NCBI GenBank assembly: GCA_037903355.1
Contig: JBAJFE010000005.1
Coordinates: forward strand, 2,294,001 to 2,358,000
Length of the DNA: 64,000 nt
DNA from: Trichuris trichiura
Taxonomy: Eukaryota; Nematoda; Enoplea; Trichinellida; Trichuridae
Direction of reading: 5' to 3'
Numbering within the stretch: position 1 is the stretch's first letter; every line of letters starts with the position of its first letter. A program made the translations under genes and the position numbers. Positions 45,501 to 57,500 of this stretch are shown here, one piece after another. The notes below the pieces were generated by a model. That model was not told the origin of the DNA and did no database searches. It saw only the letters and a program-made list of their open reading frames with translations.

Positions 45501-48500
45501 GCATTTCAGATTCTGGGAGGCCAACTTGTTCACTTGACGCACATTTAAGTATTTCCAGCTAGCAATGGACTTCAAAATAATCAATACCCAGCAATACCTG
45601 CACTTCGGAATAATTAACGTCATTCATTGGCACGTCTACTACGTGAGGCTAACTAGCCTTCACCGCAGAAGTGGCAATTCTTCTACGCGACAGATTTAGT
45701 CTTTTCACTGTAAACGCTTCGCTCACCTGCAGCACATGGGTTCCGTCACATGAACGGCTCTATCAAAGCATTGGCCTGCTCTTCGCTCCTCTTGAGCTGC
45801 AGAAGCCTTCAACGCTCTGAAGAAGCTATCTGTCTAGAATTTTCACGGAAGGTTTGATGCGTTGATGATTTTGTCACGCGAGTCATATCAAGAACTCTTG
45901 CGAGCTGTAAGCTGAGTGCTTCCACTTCCGTTCGCGACGCCTTAAAAGCGTCATCGACCCTATGAATTTTCGATGAGCGACTGGAAAAACTTTTCGCGCC
46001 CGAAGCGGGAACCTTTCAGCCATGTTTCGCGTCCCCACTAAGCGTGCACAGCGACATCACCCCGCAAAATGAACAGGCAAGCTCTCGCTGGAGCCTCCAA
46101 CATTGTCAGGTAGCAAACCTTTCAACAGGGAAAGAATACAAACTTTATTTCTTCAAGCAGGCCAACCAACCTTCCCTCAAACCAAAACAAACTTTCACCA
46201 TTTGTCAAACCAAATTCTCAGGTTAAGAAAAATACGTTGCTTTGGTCTAACTGTTTATACTTTATCTATCTATTCCGTGGCTTGTCTGCAACAGAAATAA
46301 AGACGAGTTTTTAAGAGTATGAGCAAATTCCTTTGCAATTTTTAGAGTTGGATTCGTGTTACAACAGCACGTGCCAGAATGGGGCCACTTGTATGTCCAC
46401 TGGCAACAATAGTTACGAATGCGTGTGCCCTTCTGGTTTCATCGGCCACCTTTGCGAACGAAGTACTTTTCACCCGGAGCGTACGACTACGAATGCTGGG
46501 TACGATGTTGAATAACGTTTAGGAATTACGGAAGTATGCATGAATAACTCATGCGCCAACGGCTCGACGTGCAGACCGAAATACGACGCTTACAATTACA
46601 CGTGCGATTGTCCACCCATGAAAACGGGCAAATTTTGTGATTCACGTAGGGGCATATTATAATTTTAGACCAGTTGAAAAAGAGCTTCAGCAGCCTTTGT
46701 CGTTCAGACTTACTGATGTGCGCGAAGAATACATGTCGGCCTAACGGTAAATGTATGGAACTGGACGATGGATTTGAATGCTCATGCACTCCGGGCTTCA
46801 CCGGTGAAACGTGCAATGAAGGCAAGTTTCGTCTTCTTCGAACGTTCCGGTAATATTGTCTCTTTCTTACTCAAATTTTCTTACAGTGATCGGTACATGC
46901 GACGACAACAGATGCTTCAGCAGAGCCCAGTGTTTTCCCTCGAAAGGGAATACGTACACGTGCATTTGCCCGCCTGAATTTGGGGGCACCCTTTGTGACG
47001 AAAGTAATTTTTTCCATTGCTTAAGACCGTTTACTCGGACGAGTTAACGTTTAGAATTGGGCGATTGCGGCAGAATAAAATGCTTCGGTAATTCCACCTG
47101 TCGTCTTAACTTGGCGAACTACACCTATTACTGCGATTGCCCGGCTAATTACTACGGTGAATCTTGCGAGAAAAGTAAGTTTGCACAACTGTTTCAGCAG
47201 TATCTATCAATGAAATTCTGCCTGCAGGAGCGTCAACATGTCCAGAAAACTATTGCCTGAACGACGCAAAGTGCACTCCATCGCCCGTGGTCGCAATGGG
47301 CTTTCAATGCCATTGTCGGGATAACTTTTTTGGTCCTCAGTGCTCATACGGTAACTTGGACGCCCAGTGATGACCGGTTGACATATTGATGAATTTTTTA
47401 AATAGTATCCGGCACTTGCAAAACCAATCCATGCAAGAATAATTCCACTTGCAAATTCTTTCGGGCAAAAAATGCCTACAGGTGTTTTTGCAGTGAGGGC
47501 TTTGAGGGCGTTGACTGCAGCAAAAGTAAGCCTTTTAACGCGCAACCAAAACGCGGTGCTTTCTTTTTCTTGAAACGGTTAATCTCGGTCATAGCTCTTT
47601 GCGGCGTCCAATTCGTTCTGGCGATTTAATCATCTAATTTTCCGCGTATCTTTTTATAAGCTTAATGACTTATTTTTTGCAGAAAAGAATTATTGTAAAA
47701 AAAACTTGTGCAGAAACGGCGCGACATGCCTAAGCGGCGAAGGAAGCTATACGTGCAAATGTAATCGTCGTTTCACCGGCCCATATTGCGAAACACGTAA
47801 GTCTGTAACGTAGCTGAATTAGCCTTCTGCTCATTTACATTCCATTTGTGCGACATATCCGTATGTCTACATACGTTAAGCTGTTTCAGTTTTAATGCCT
47901 TGCGATCGGAAGCCATGCATGAACGGTGCAAATTGTACCAACAGTCTTGACGGACGAGCTTACACTTGTACCTGCCCGCAACAATTTACCGGCTCCAGAT
48001 GCGAAGAAGGTACGTTTTATGATCTGTAGCTCAACCAAAGTAAATGCTCAGATTTTTCATATCGCATTTGCTAGCAGAGTACGTATAGAAATGCGGGTAA
48101 AAGCGGGCTGAATATTATTAATACGGCGAAGCCCGATTGTCCGAACTATGCTTGCTAACGAGCCGTTCTGATAACGAATAGTTCGGATAATGGCGGGCTA
48201 ATTGACTCGCAGGTATCATACCTACCGTCACGCTAGTTGAAATCTTTGAATATTGGCGAGTATATAACGGCCTTTCTTGTTATTGCGCTTTCCTTTAGTG
48301 GAAATGCAATGCCGTAAAATCGATATTACAAACTTCGATATGAACGTCGAGGTACGCTGAGCTAACTTGAAAAAATGGCACAACAGCGCCCTATCTAACT
48401 AACAATTTTGTTGATTAGCTTAAGGCTCGTGTGCCGGATTCTTAAATGTTATTAAAAATTGCTTTTTCTGATAGCGTGTTGCAGTCTTTGAAAAAGAAAC

Positions 48501-51500
48501 AACGTCAGAAGAAGAAAGTAGTGTCACTGGGGAAGCGAACGCACCGTAGCTTAAATATCATTCGTTCATAGTGTAACCGCGAATTCGTTTAACAAGGTTT
48601 GTCCGTAATTGTTTAACGCGGCAGCCATTCAGAAATGGGTAACTATTTTCGTGCGTAGCAAAAGGTGTAGCCGGAGAAATAATTATTTTAAAAAAGTAGA
48701 TGAAAAGACAGTTGCGAGAAAACGTATGCATCGATCGCGCGGGCAAATTTTGAATTATTGTCATCATTTTTCGTAGGCAATGTGAAAGACTTTAGCTTTT
48801 TGTTGCGGGTTGTTTTGGCTTCTTCGTTGACACTGTGAATTGCAGCGAAGAGATTTTTGACTTTCAGTAAAGAAGGCTTATTTGATTATGAACTAAAGAC
48901 AGGTTCCCTGTCAGATTTTTTTAAATTAGAAAAGAGCAGCTCAATTCATTGTAGTTGGAGATTGCATTTCCTTAAATGGCGTTGACAAATGGGCTTTGTT
49001 TAGAAATCAATCCTTGCTCCTCGTCGCCTTGTTCGAACATGTCAACTTGCGTGAAGGCTAACACGGACGACCGTTACAAATGTATTTGTGAGAAGCTTTT
49101 CACCGGAAAACATTGCGACCAGGGTAGCTGATTGATCTTGAATTATTTCGTTTAATATACGTTTTATGAAGAGATTGATTTGTGCGCGAACCATTCCTGT
49201 GCCAACAATGCAACTTGTCAGCCGAGCCCAAAAGACTACAGTTATCGCTGCTTGTGCACAGCAGAGTATACGGGAGTTCGCTGCGAACTTGGTAATACTT
49301 CAATTCCTTATCGATCGCGTCAAGCAGATTGCCGTGCTTGTTAAGAAGTTGACCCATGCCGAAACAACCTGTGCCAGAATAATGCGACTTGCTTAGCAAA
49401 CCAACCTGGCTTTGGCTACAACTGCAGTTGCCTTCCCTTATTTCAGGGACGTTATTGCGAATACAGTAAGTGTGTCGTTCATTGATTCAACAAAAACTGT
49501 TCAAGTCGCAACGGTATTTGTCTTCTACAGTTATTTTTAGTCTGAGCGCTACGCGCTGTACGAATACTTAAAATAAATCTTTTTGTCTTTAGAAAGTAGT
49601 TTTAGATTCGGTCATTTCCATTAGGCGCCCACTGAGTACTGTAGGTAAAGGAAAATCAAGTTCTCTTGGTTCAGATAATCTCTTACAGCATAAAAAGTAG
49701 TCTCTGCTGATTTTTAGATTTACTCGTAGGCCATTTATGGTTTCTGTGGTCACGCGGGTTTAAGCTTAAGGCTGAGCTAAGATTGCTCGCGGTTACATCG
49801 TCTACGAGAGCGTGATTTCAGCTTCACCAACTTTACTTCCGGGCGCCCAACGGAAAAGACTTAAAATTAATGGTTAATAATGCAGAGAAAATATTGAGCT
49901 CACTTTTTTTAGCATTTCGTAAGTTATTGCAATTTAGAGCGCGGTCTTTGCGACGGTAATAAATGTAGGAACGGGGCAACGTGCACGAAATCACCGGACA
50001 GCGAAGCAGAGTACATTTGCAAGTGCCCCGCCTATTTTACAGGAAAGTTTTGCGATACAGGTATGCGGTAACTTAGTCAGCTGTGTCACCGTTACACATG
50101 ATTGCTCGTGCTACAAGCATTGTTGTGTTTGCAAAAAATTTGTATATTGTTAATAATTTCTCGGCTTGGCGTTTGGATAGTTGAAAATTTAGAAATTGAT
50201 CCCTGCCAGAGCGTTCCTTGCGCAAACAACGGGAGTTGTCGTCGGAGAGAAATGCCAGGCCAGTACGACTGTGTCTGCACAACATTGTACACGGGTAAAA
50301 ATTGCGAGCTCGGTAAGTTTACCAAGCGTTGGCGGCATGCTGTTGACCATTATTTGTAAATTCTCTTGAATTGTAGAAATTGATCCCTGCTTGAATCATA
50401 CATGCCAAAATAATGCAACTTGTACGAAAGGACAAAAGCCGGGTGAATACCTTTGCCTGTGCCCACCGTTTTTCACCGGAGAAAAGTGTCAAACAGGTAA
50501 TATGTGTACGCGTGTCGGTTTTCTTCCCTGCTCGGTGCGAGTTGACAGAACATCTTAGCTGCAGGATGCGCACCATCCCAGAATTGAAGACAATCCAGAA
50601 TTTAGTATCATCCATTTCAATTAAATTTGAACTTGATTTTTCTCCTCCATGTAAGGCGTAATTTCTGTTGATAAATTTTTTTCTCAGGCGAGCATGGTTA
50701 GCAATATTAAACGCGGGACGTGTTGAAAAATGAACCATAGTGCTTCATCTTTAAGAACTAATCCGCCCACGCTTATTCTCGAAAACTTTCAGAAGTCGAT
50801 CCATGCATTGATCATAAATGTATGAACGGCGGGAATTGTACAGCAGCTGGCGGTCCGGGCCAGTATACTTGCCTTTGTCACCGATTTTTCACTGGTAAAC
50901 GATGTGAAGTTGGTAAGTGCTCTCTGCCGCCATTCCGAAATCCTCTGTTAATTGATTAATGTTCATGCGCTTGTTTTTAAAACCGAGCACATTTTGCATT
51001 TAATACTGCAAACATACGACGGGGCCTCATTTCTTCGTTTTCGTTTTAAGGTTGAAGTGCTCTCGTTTATTCTTGTAAACTTTCAGAAGTCGATCCATGC
51101 ATTGGTCATCAATGCACGAACGGCGGGAGTTGTAGGGCCGCAGGAATTCCAGGCGAATATATTTGCCTTTGCGAGCATCCTTTCACCGGTAGACTATGCG
51201 AAGCTGGTAAGTGTATCCGTCGCATTTCTGTAACCTACCGTTAATTCATTAATATTCCTTTGCCTGTTTTCAAAACAGAGCATAGAACTCATTGCACAGA
51301 GTATAGCGAAAATGAAATAGGGCTTCATTCCTTTTTTCAGTTTTAGAGTTGCAATGTTCACGCTTACTCACGTAAACTTTCAGAAATTGATCCATGCATT
51401 GGTCATCAGTGCATGAATGGCGCGAACTGTACCGCTACTGGATTGCCAGGCGAATATGTTTGTGGTTGTGAGCATCCGTTCACCGGTAAATTTTGCGAAC

Positions 51501-54500
51501 TTGGTAAGTAACTTTTTCACATTATTGAAATCTTCTGTTGGCTTTTCAGTGTTCATGTGTTTATTTTCAGAAGTGAGCTAGTTTTTTTTAATGATATGAG
51601 TGGCAGTTGCGTAGAAAACGACAAAACTACAGTGCAATATCAGTCCTTCTTTCAGCTTTTAAAATTGAAATGTTCAAACTGTTTCACGTAAACTTTCAGA
51701 AATTGATCCATGCATTGACCACCAGTGTTTGAATGGCGGGAGTTGTACGGCCGCTGGAAAGTCCGGCGAGTACGTTTGCCATTGTCAGCATGCTTTCACT
51801 GGCAAACGATGCGAAGTCGGTAAGTGCCTCTGAAATCTTCCATTAATTGATTAACGTTCATGTGCTTGCTTTTAAAACTGAGCACGTTTTGCATAGAACG
51901 CCGCAAACATACAACAGTGTTTCATTTCCTCTTTTTCGTTTTAATGCTGAAACGCTCTTGCTTATTCTTGTAAACTTTCAGAAGTTGATCCATGCATTGG
52001 TCATCAGTGTATGAACGGTGGGAATTGTACCGCTTCTGGAGAACCGGGCGAGTATGTTTGTCTTTGTCACCCGCCTTTTACGGGAAAGCGATGTGAACTT
52101 GGTAAGTAGTTTCGTCATATTGAAGATGTATGTTCTTTTCACAACGGGTCGTCGTAATTGATGGGAACGGTTTACTCCCCGTCGTGCATAACAAAACCGT
52201 TTTATTATTCTCAGCGGGGAATAATCCGTTTTCATCAACTAGCTTCGCCATAATTCCTCGACCTTCCATTAATCTTCATCCGTCTGCTTTTAAACCTAAG
52301 CAGATTTTGCATTAATATGACGTTGCATAGAATACAGTACTACTACGGTCTGACATATTAATAAGTCCTTATCAATGGACATCAGTGTATGAACAGCGGC
52401 AATTGCACAGCTGGTAGAAAGGCGGGGAGTACGTGTCCCATTATCACCTTCCTTTTACGGGAGAACTATGCAAAGTTGGAGAATGACTGCATCATAATTC
52501 TAAAAGCAGTCCTTTAATTGATTAGTATACAACTGCCTTCTCATCAAAGTTGAGCGGGCGCAGCACCGAGTAAAGTTGTTGCGCTGAATGTAGCAAAACG
52601 TTTGTTACCAATTTTGAAAGAAAAATCAAAGCAGTTATGATTGCCCGTAAAAATGTTTAGAAATCGATCCGTGCGTTGGTCATAAGTGTCTGAATGGCGG
52701 GAATTGTACGGCTGCTGGGCAGCCGGGCGAATACGTTTGCCATTGTCAGCATGCTTTCACTGGCAAACGATGCGAAGTCGGTAAGTGCCTCTGAAATCTT
52801 CCATTAATTGATTAACGTTCATGTGCTTGCTTTTAAAACTGAGCACGTTTTGCATAGAACGCTGCAAACATGCAACAGTGCTTCATTTCTTCCTTCTCGT
52901 CTTAATGCTGAAATGCTGTTGCTTATTCTTGTAAAGTTTTAGAAGTTGATCCGTGCATTGGTCATCAGTGTATGAACGGTGGGAATTGTACCGCTTCTGG
53001 AGAACCGGGCGAGTATGTTTGTCTTTGTCACCCGCCTTTTACGGGAAAGCGATGTGAACTTGGTAAGTAGTTTCGTCATATTGAAGATGTGTGTTCTTTT
53101 CACAACGGGTCGTCGTAATTGATGGGAACGATTGAAAAACGGTTTACTCCCCGTCGTGCATAACAAAACCGTTTTATTACTCTCAGCGGGGAGTAATCCG
53201 TTTTCATCAACTAGCTTCGCCATAATTCCTAAACCTTCCATTAATCTTCACCTGTCTGCTTTTAAACCTAAGCAGATTTTGCATTAATATGACATTGCAT
53301 AGAATACAGTACTACTACGACCTGACAGATTAATAAGTCCTTATCAATGGACATAAATGAATGAACAGCGGCAATTATACAGCTGGTAGAAAGGCGGGTA
53401 GTACGTGTGCCATTACCACCTTCCTTTTAAGGGAAAACTATGCAAAGTTGGTGAATGACTGCATCATAATTTTAAAAGCAATCTATTCCTTGATTAATGT
53501 ACAACTGCCTTTTCGTCAAAGTTGAGCGGGCGTAGCACTGAATATATCAGTTTGTAGTTTGTTACCAATTTTGGCATTTTAGAAAATTGTAGCCGTTACA
53601 CGATTGCCCGTAAAAATTTTTAGAATTCGATCCATGCATTGGTCATAAGTGCATGAATGGTGGGAACTGTACGGCTGCTGGGCAGTCGGGCGAATACGTT
53701 TGCCATTGTGAACATCCTTTCACTGGTAAACGATGCGAAGTTGGTAAGTGACTTCGTGCCAATTCCAAAAGCATCTATTAATTGTTTTTGTAAAGACAAG
53801 CAGTCTTAGCAGTTAAAGCATTGCTGCTTGAAGTACAGCAAAAATGAGAGAGGGCTTTTGTTTGTTACTTTTGTTTTTAAAATTGGTGCTATTACGTTTA
53901 CGCGCGAACATTTTTTAGAAATAGACCCATGCATTAGCCATAAATGTATGAACGGCGCGAGTTGTAGCGCTGGTGAAAAGCCTGGTGATTACATTTGTCA
54001 ATGTCAGCACCCTTTTACCGGAAAGCGCTGTGAATTGAGTAAGCTTATCAATATAACAGAACTGTTGCATGCTAGATGGCAAAACAGGAGATGGGGCATT
54101 GTTCCTTCCTTTTGGTTTTGTAAAGTTGAAACGATTAGGATTGCATATGAAAATTTTCAGGAATTGATCCCTGCGTTGATCACAAGTGTAAGAACGGGGC
54201 AAATTGTACTGCTGGCGAAAAGCCAGGTGACTACATTTGTCAGTGTCCCGTCGCTTTCACAGGAAAGTGGTGCGACGTTGGTAAGATGCTTCCACCTTTG
54301 TCCGATCAGAATTCTAAGCCTACACATTAACTGTTCATTGCGAAACTGCATTTTTTCCGACGTAATCAATCTTAGCAATATTTTCACGTTGTTGAGTAGA
54401 AAGCAGCAGGAAGGTTAGAACTATCATGATTGCGCTTAAAATTTTCAGAAATTGTTCTTTGCATTGGTCATCAGTGCTTGAACGGCGGGAATTGTACCGC

Positions 54501-57500
54501 CGGTGAGAAGCCAGGTGAATATGCTTGTGTTTGTCCCTTCCCTTTCACGGGCAAACGGTGTGAAATTGGTAAGTTTTCCATAATTTTCATTCCACCAGGT
54601 AACCAGCTTATACACTATCATTTTTCTTTAAAATAAATTTCTTGCATGGGAACGAAACACGAGTGCTTGAAATGTTGTTGTCTACTGATGCAACTATAAT
54701 TTCAGCATGCAAATTTTTAGAAATGGATCCATGCGTAGGTCACCAATGCTTGAACGGTGCCAATTGTACTGCCGGCAAAAGACCTGGCGATTACGTTTGT
54801 CAATGTCCTGCGCCTTATACGGGAAACAGATGCGAGATTGGTATGTCACTTTACATATTGACGCCCGTAATTGTTTTTTCTTAAAATAAGCTTAGCAATA
54901 TGAAATGTTTGCACGGTTCTCCTTTGATTTTCAAAAAATCAAACCGAACGCAATCATGCATAAAAATATTTAGCAATTGAACCATGCATTGATCATCAAT
55001 GCATGAACGGTGGCATTTGTGCTGCCGGTAAAAACTCAGGCGAACACATTTGCCGCTGCCATCATCCTTTCACGGGAAAACGCTGTGAAACTGATAAGTT
55101 CCCTTCTAAAAAATTCCATCTGCGGCATATAGTTAATGGAAAACTGTTTGACTTCATTGTAGCTTTCCTTTTTTGGAAAGCTCAAAGTGGCTGGTTTTCA
55201 CTACTTATATGCAGATAGCATCTTAAAGTACATTTAGGGTTAGTTTAGATTTTTTGTGAACCGCATGCTTCCATAAGTATGCCCAGCCTGAACGTCCCTT
55301 TGTTACCTGCAGTATACTACAGAAACAATTTGCTTCCTATCACTGACGTAATCTATGAAGTTTGTGCGCACTTAATTTTCGTTGTTTCTTTCCTTATTAA
55401 AACATAGCATGCGTGGTTTAGCATTCATTTTGAAGTTACGAAATTTCAGCCCAGAAAAGTTTGAGCACCGAAACATTCCATACCGTGTTGCCTTTTACTT
55501 AGCCTTTATTCAGCAGATGAAATCGAGTGTTCAATTGCTTATTTTGGTTTTTTCTTAATTCAACATGGATTAGAGGTTCATTATGCTTTTAGCATTTTTG
55601 TGAAATCACTCCAATGCATGTAGATGCATGCTACAACTAGTCTTATTGTTCTAGAGGTGATGCCGTGTGCATATAACATGTGCAAAAACAATTCGACCTG
55701 CATTGCGTCCAACTACAACTACTCTTGCTTGTGTCAGCCAGGATTCACAGGGCCGTTATGCGAATTTGAAATGCCGGGTATTTTGTTTTCCTCAGCTTCA
55801 ATTATCATTGCTGACGGAAGCTGGTCTTCTCTAGATTTATGCAAAGAGCATAAATGTCAAGGAAATGGGACGTGTGCACCCATTGGCGGATTAAAGTATA
55901 TCTGTTTATGCCCAAGGGGATATTCAGGGCATTTTTGCGAGCAAGGTATACCTTTTCTCAAATAACTATCTGTGTAAAACAGTTGGCATATCACAATGTT
56001 TTGAGATTTCTTCCAACTGGCAATACAACAATGGGCATAAACTGTATTTTTATTAAAGTAGAAATGTGCTCATGAAAATGGGTTACGTAATTTATTTAAA
56101 AAACTGTCGTTATTAAGGTGCAATGTAGCTTTCTACCATTCAAGTGAATGGTCTGTTCCCAACTTTTCCTAAGAGAGTTTAATCTCTTTCCATACGAGAT
56201 GTTGTCTAGTTCCAATTGATTTTTCCGCGAAGGCTTTTCAATGACTTTATTATACATTCTTTTTCTACTTGACAATTGTCTTTACGTTTAGACTTGCTTA
56301 GTTGCGCTGCCACTCATTGTAGCGGCAAAGGTCATTGTGTAATGCAGCAAGACGGTTCTTTCAAATGCGTTTGCGAATCAGGCTATACGGGCCGTCTTTG
56401 CGAGAAGCGCGATTATTGTATCGGGCATAAATGTGTCAAAGGAGCGACCTGTGTGTCGCAAAGACGTATGTATTTTTGTGTGTGCCCGCACGGATATACT
56501 GGTCGATTTTGTGCGGACCAAATTAGCAGTAAGTTGAACAATTGTTTCGACATTTTTCTTAAATTTTTTTTTACTGTTAAAAACCTTCCCATTCTTTATC
56601 AATTCAAGAAAACTAAGGCGCGTAGGTAAGCTGTTCGCAAGAAGTTAAAATATGGTGCCTCCAGTTCACCAAATTTTGATCAGCTTACTCATTATTGGCT
56701 CTTAACCTTGTTCACTTTCGTCTGTTTTAAAAATCTACAAAACCTGTAAGCAAATTCAAAGCAATAACAATAAAGCGTATCTTTGACTTTCTTTGAAATG
56801 GCCTTAGAGTAGGCGAGGTTTTAGGCGGAATAAGTAGAAAGTACCTTATTATCACTTTGCTTATCGGTAACTCGTACTACATTACATAAATGCGTGAATA
56901 TTGTTAAGTTAAAAAACAATTAATCTTCGTCATTATCTTGCTATTAAGAAATCTCATATTTAACTATTTCTACCTGTTGAAATCGTGATCCCGCTGAAAT
57001 GTTCTGGTCAACTTGAAATTCCTGTTGTCGCAACTGTAGCAGCAGTAAGAGAACGACGTAGCAGGCATCCCTTCATTCGTTGTGGCATTTTGAATAAAGG
57101 AATGTTTTGTCTGATACAGCTTACGTCATCATTTTTCAGAAGAACGCAAAAGACATTATCCCCTTTCGCAAGGCGAATCAATTTGGCTAGCTTTCGGGCT
57201 GTTGCTGGCCATAGTTATTCTTCTTCTGCTTCTCAGGTGTCGCATACGTCGTGGCGTAAGTATCGCAAATGCCGAATGAAGAAGAAGCCAATCGTGTTAT
57301 TATATTCAGGGAGTTGTAAAGCACCGACATCTGGCCTTTTCTGTCAGTTCCGTGCCCATTCCTATTGAAAACGTAATTTCTGAAACGTTGTCTCCGGAAC
57401 TGATTTCCTGGACACTTTCATCCACTACTTCCGGGAATGTAAGATATTAGAAGTTGCGAGTTGGTAAGCAACGTTTACGTTACAATGTTTTTTGCAGACG

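Larger units (their letters stand above)
51772..53460. repeat. Recent 961-base tandem duplication inside the EGF array
   Basis: Positions 51772-52500 and 52733-53461 are nearly identical through exons, introns and a decayed EGF exon, at a constant offset of 961. The breakpoint falls inside an EGF exon: the exon at 52661-52780 has a 5' half like that at 53624 (GHKC, TAAGQ) and a 3' half identical to that at 51700 (QHAFTGKRCEV). Confidence 0.85.

Noticed and set aside
55003..55218. EGF frame running past its exon into a 71-residue product
   Set aside because: The extension is intron sequence read through the mutated donor; it is treated as a possible isoform in findings, not as a gene.
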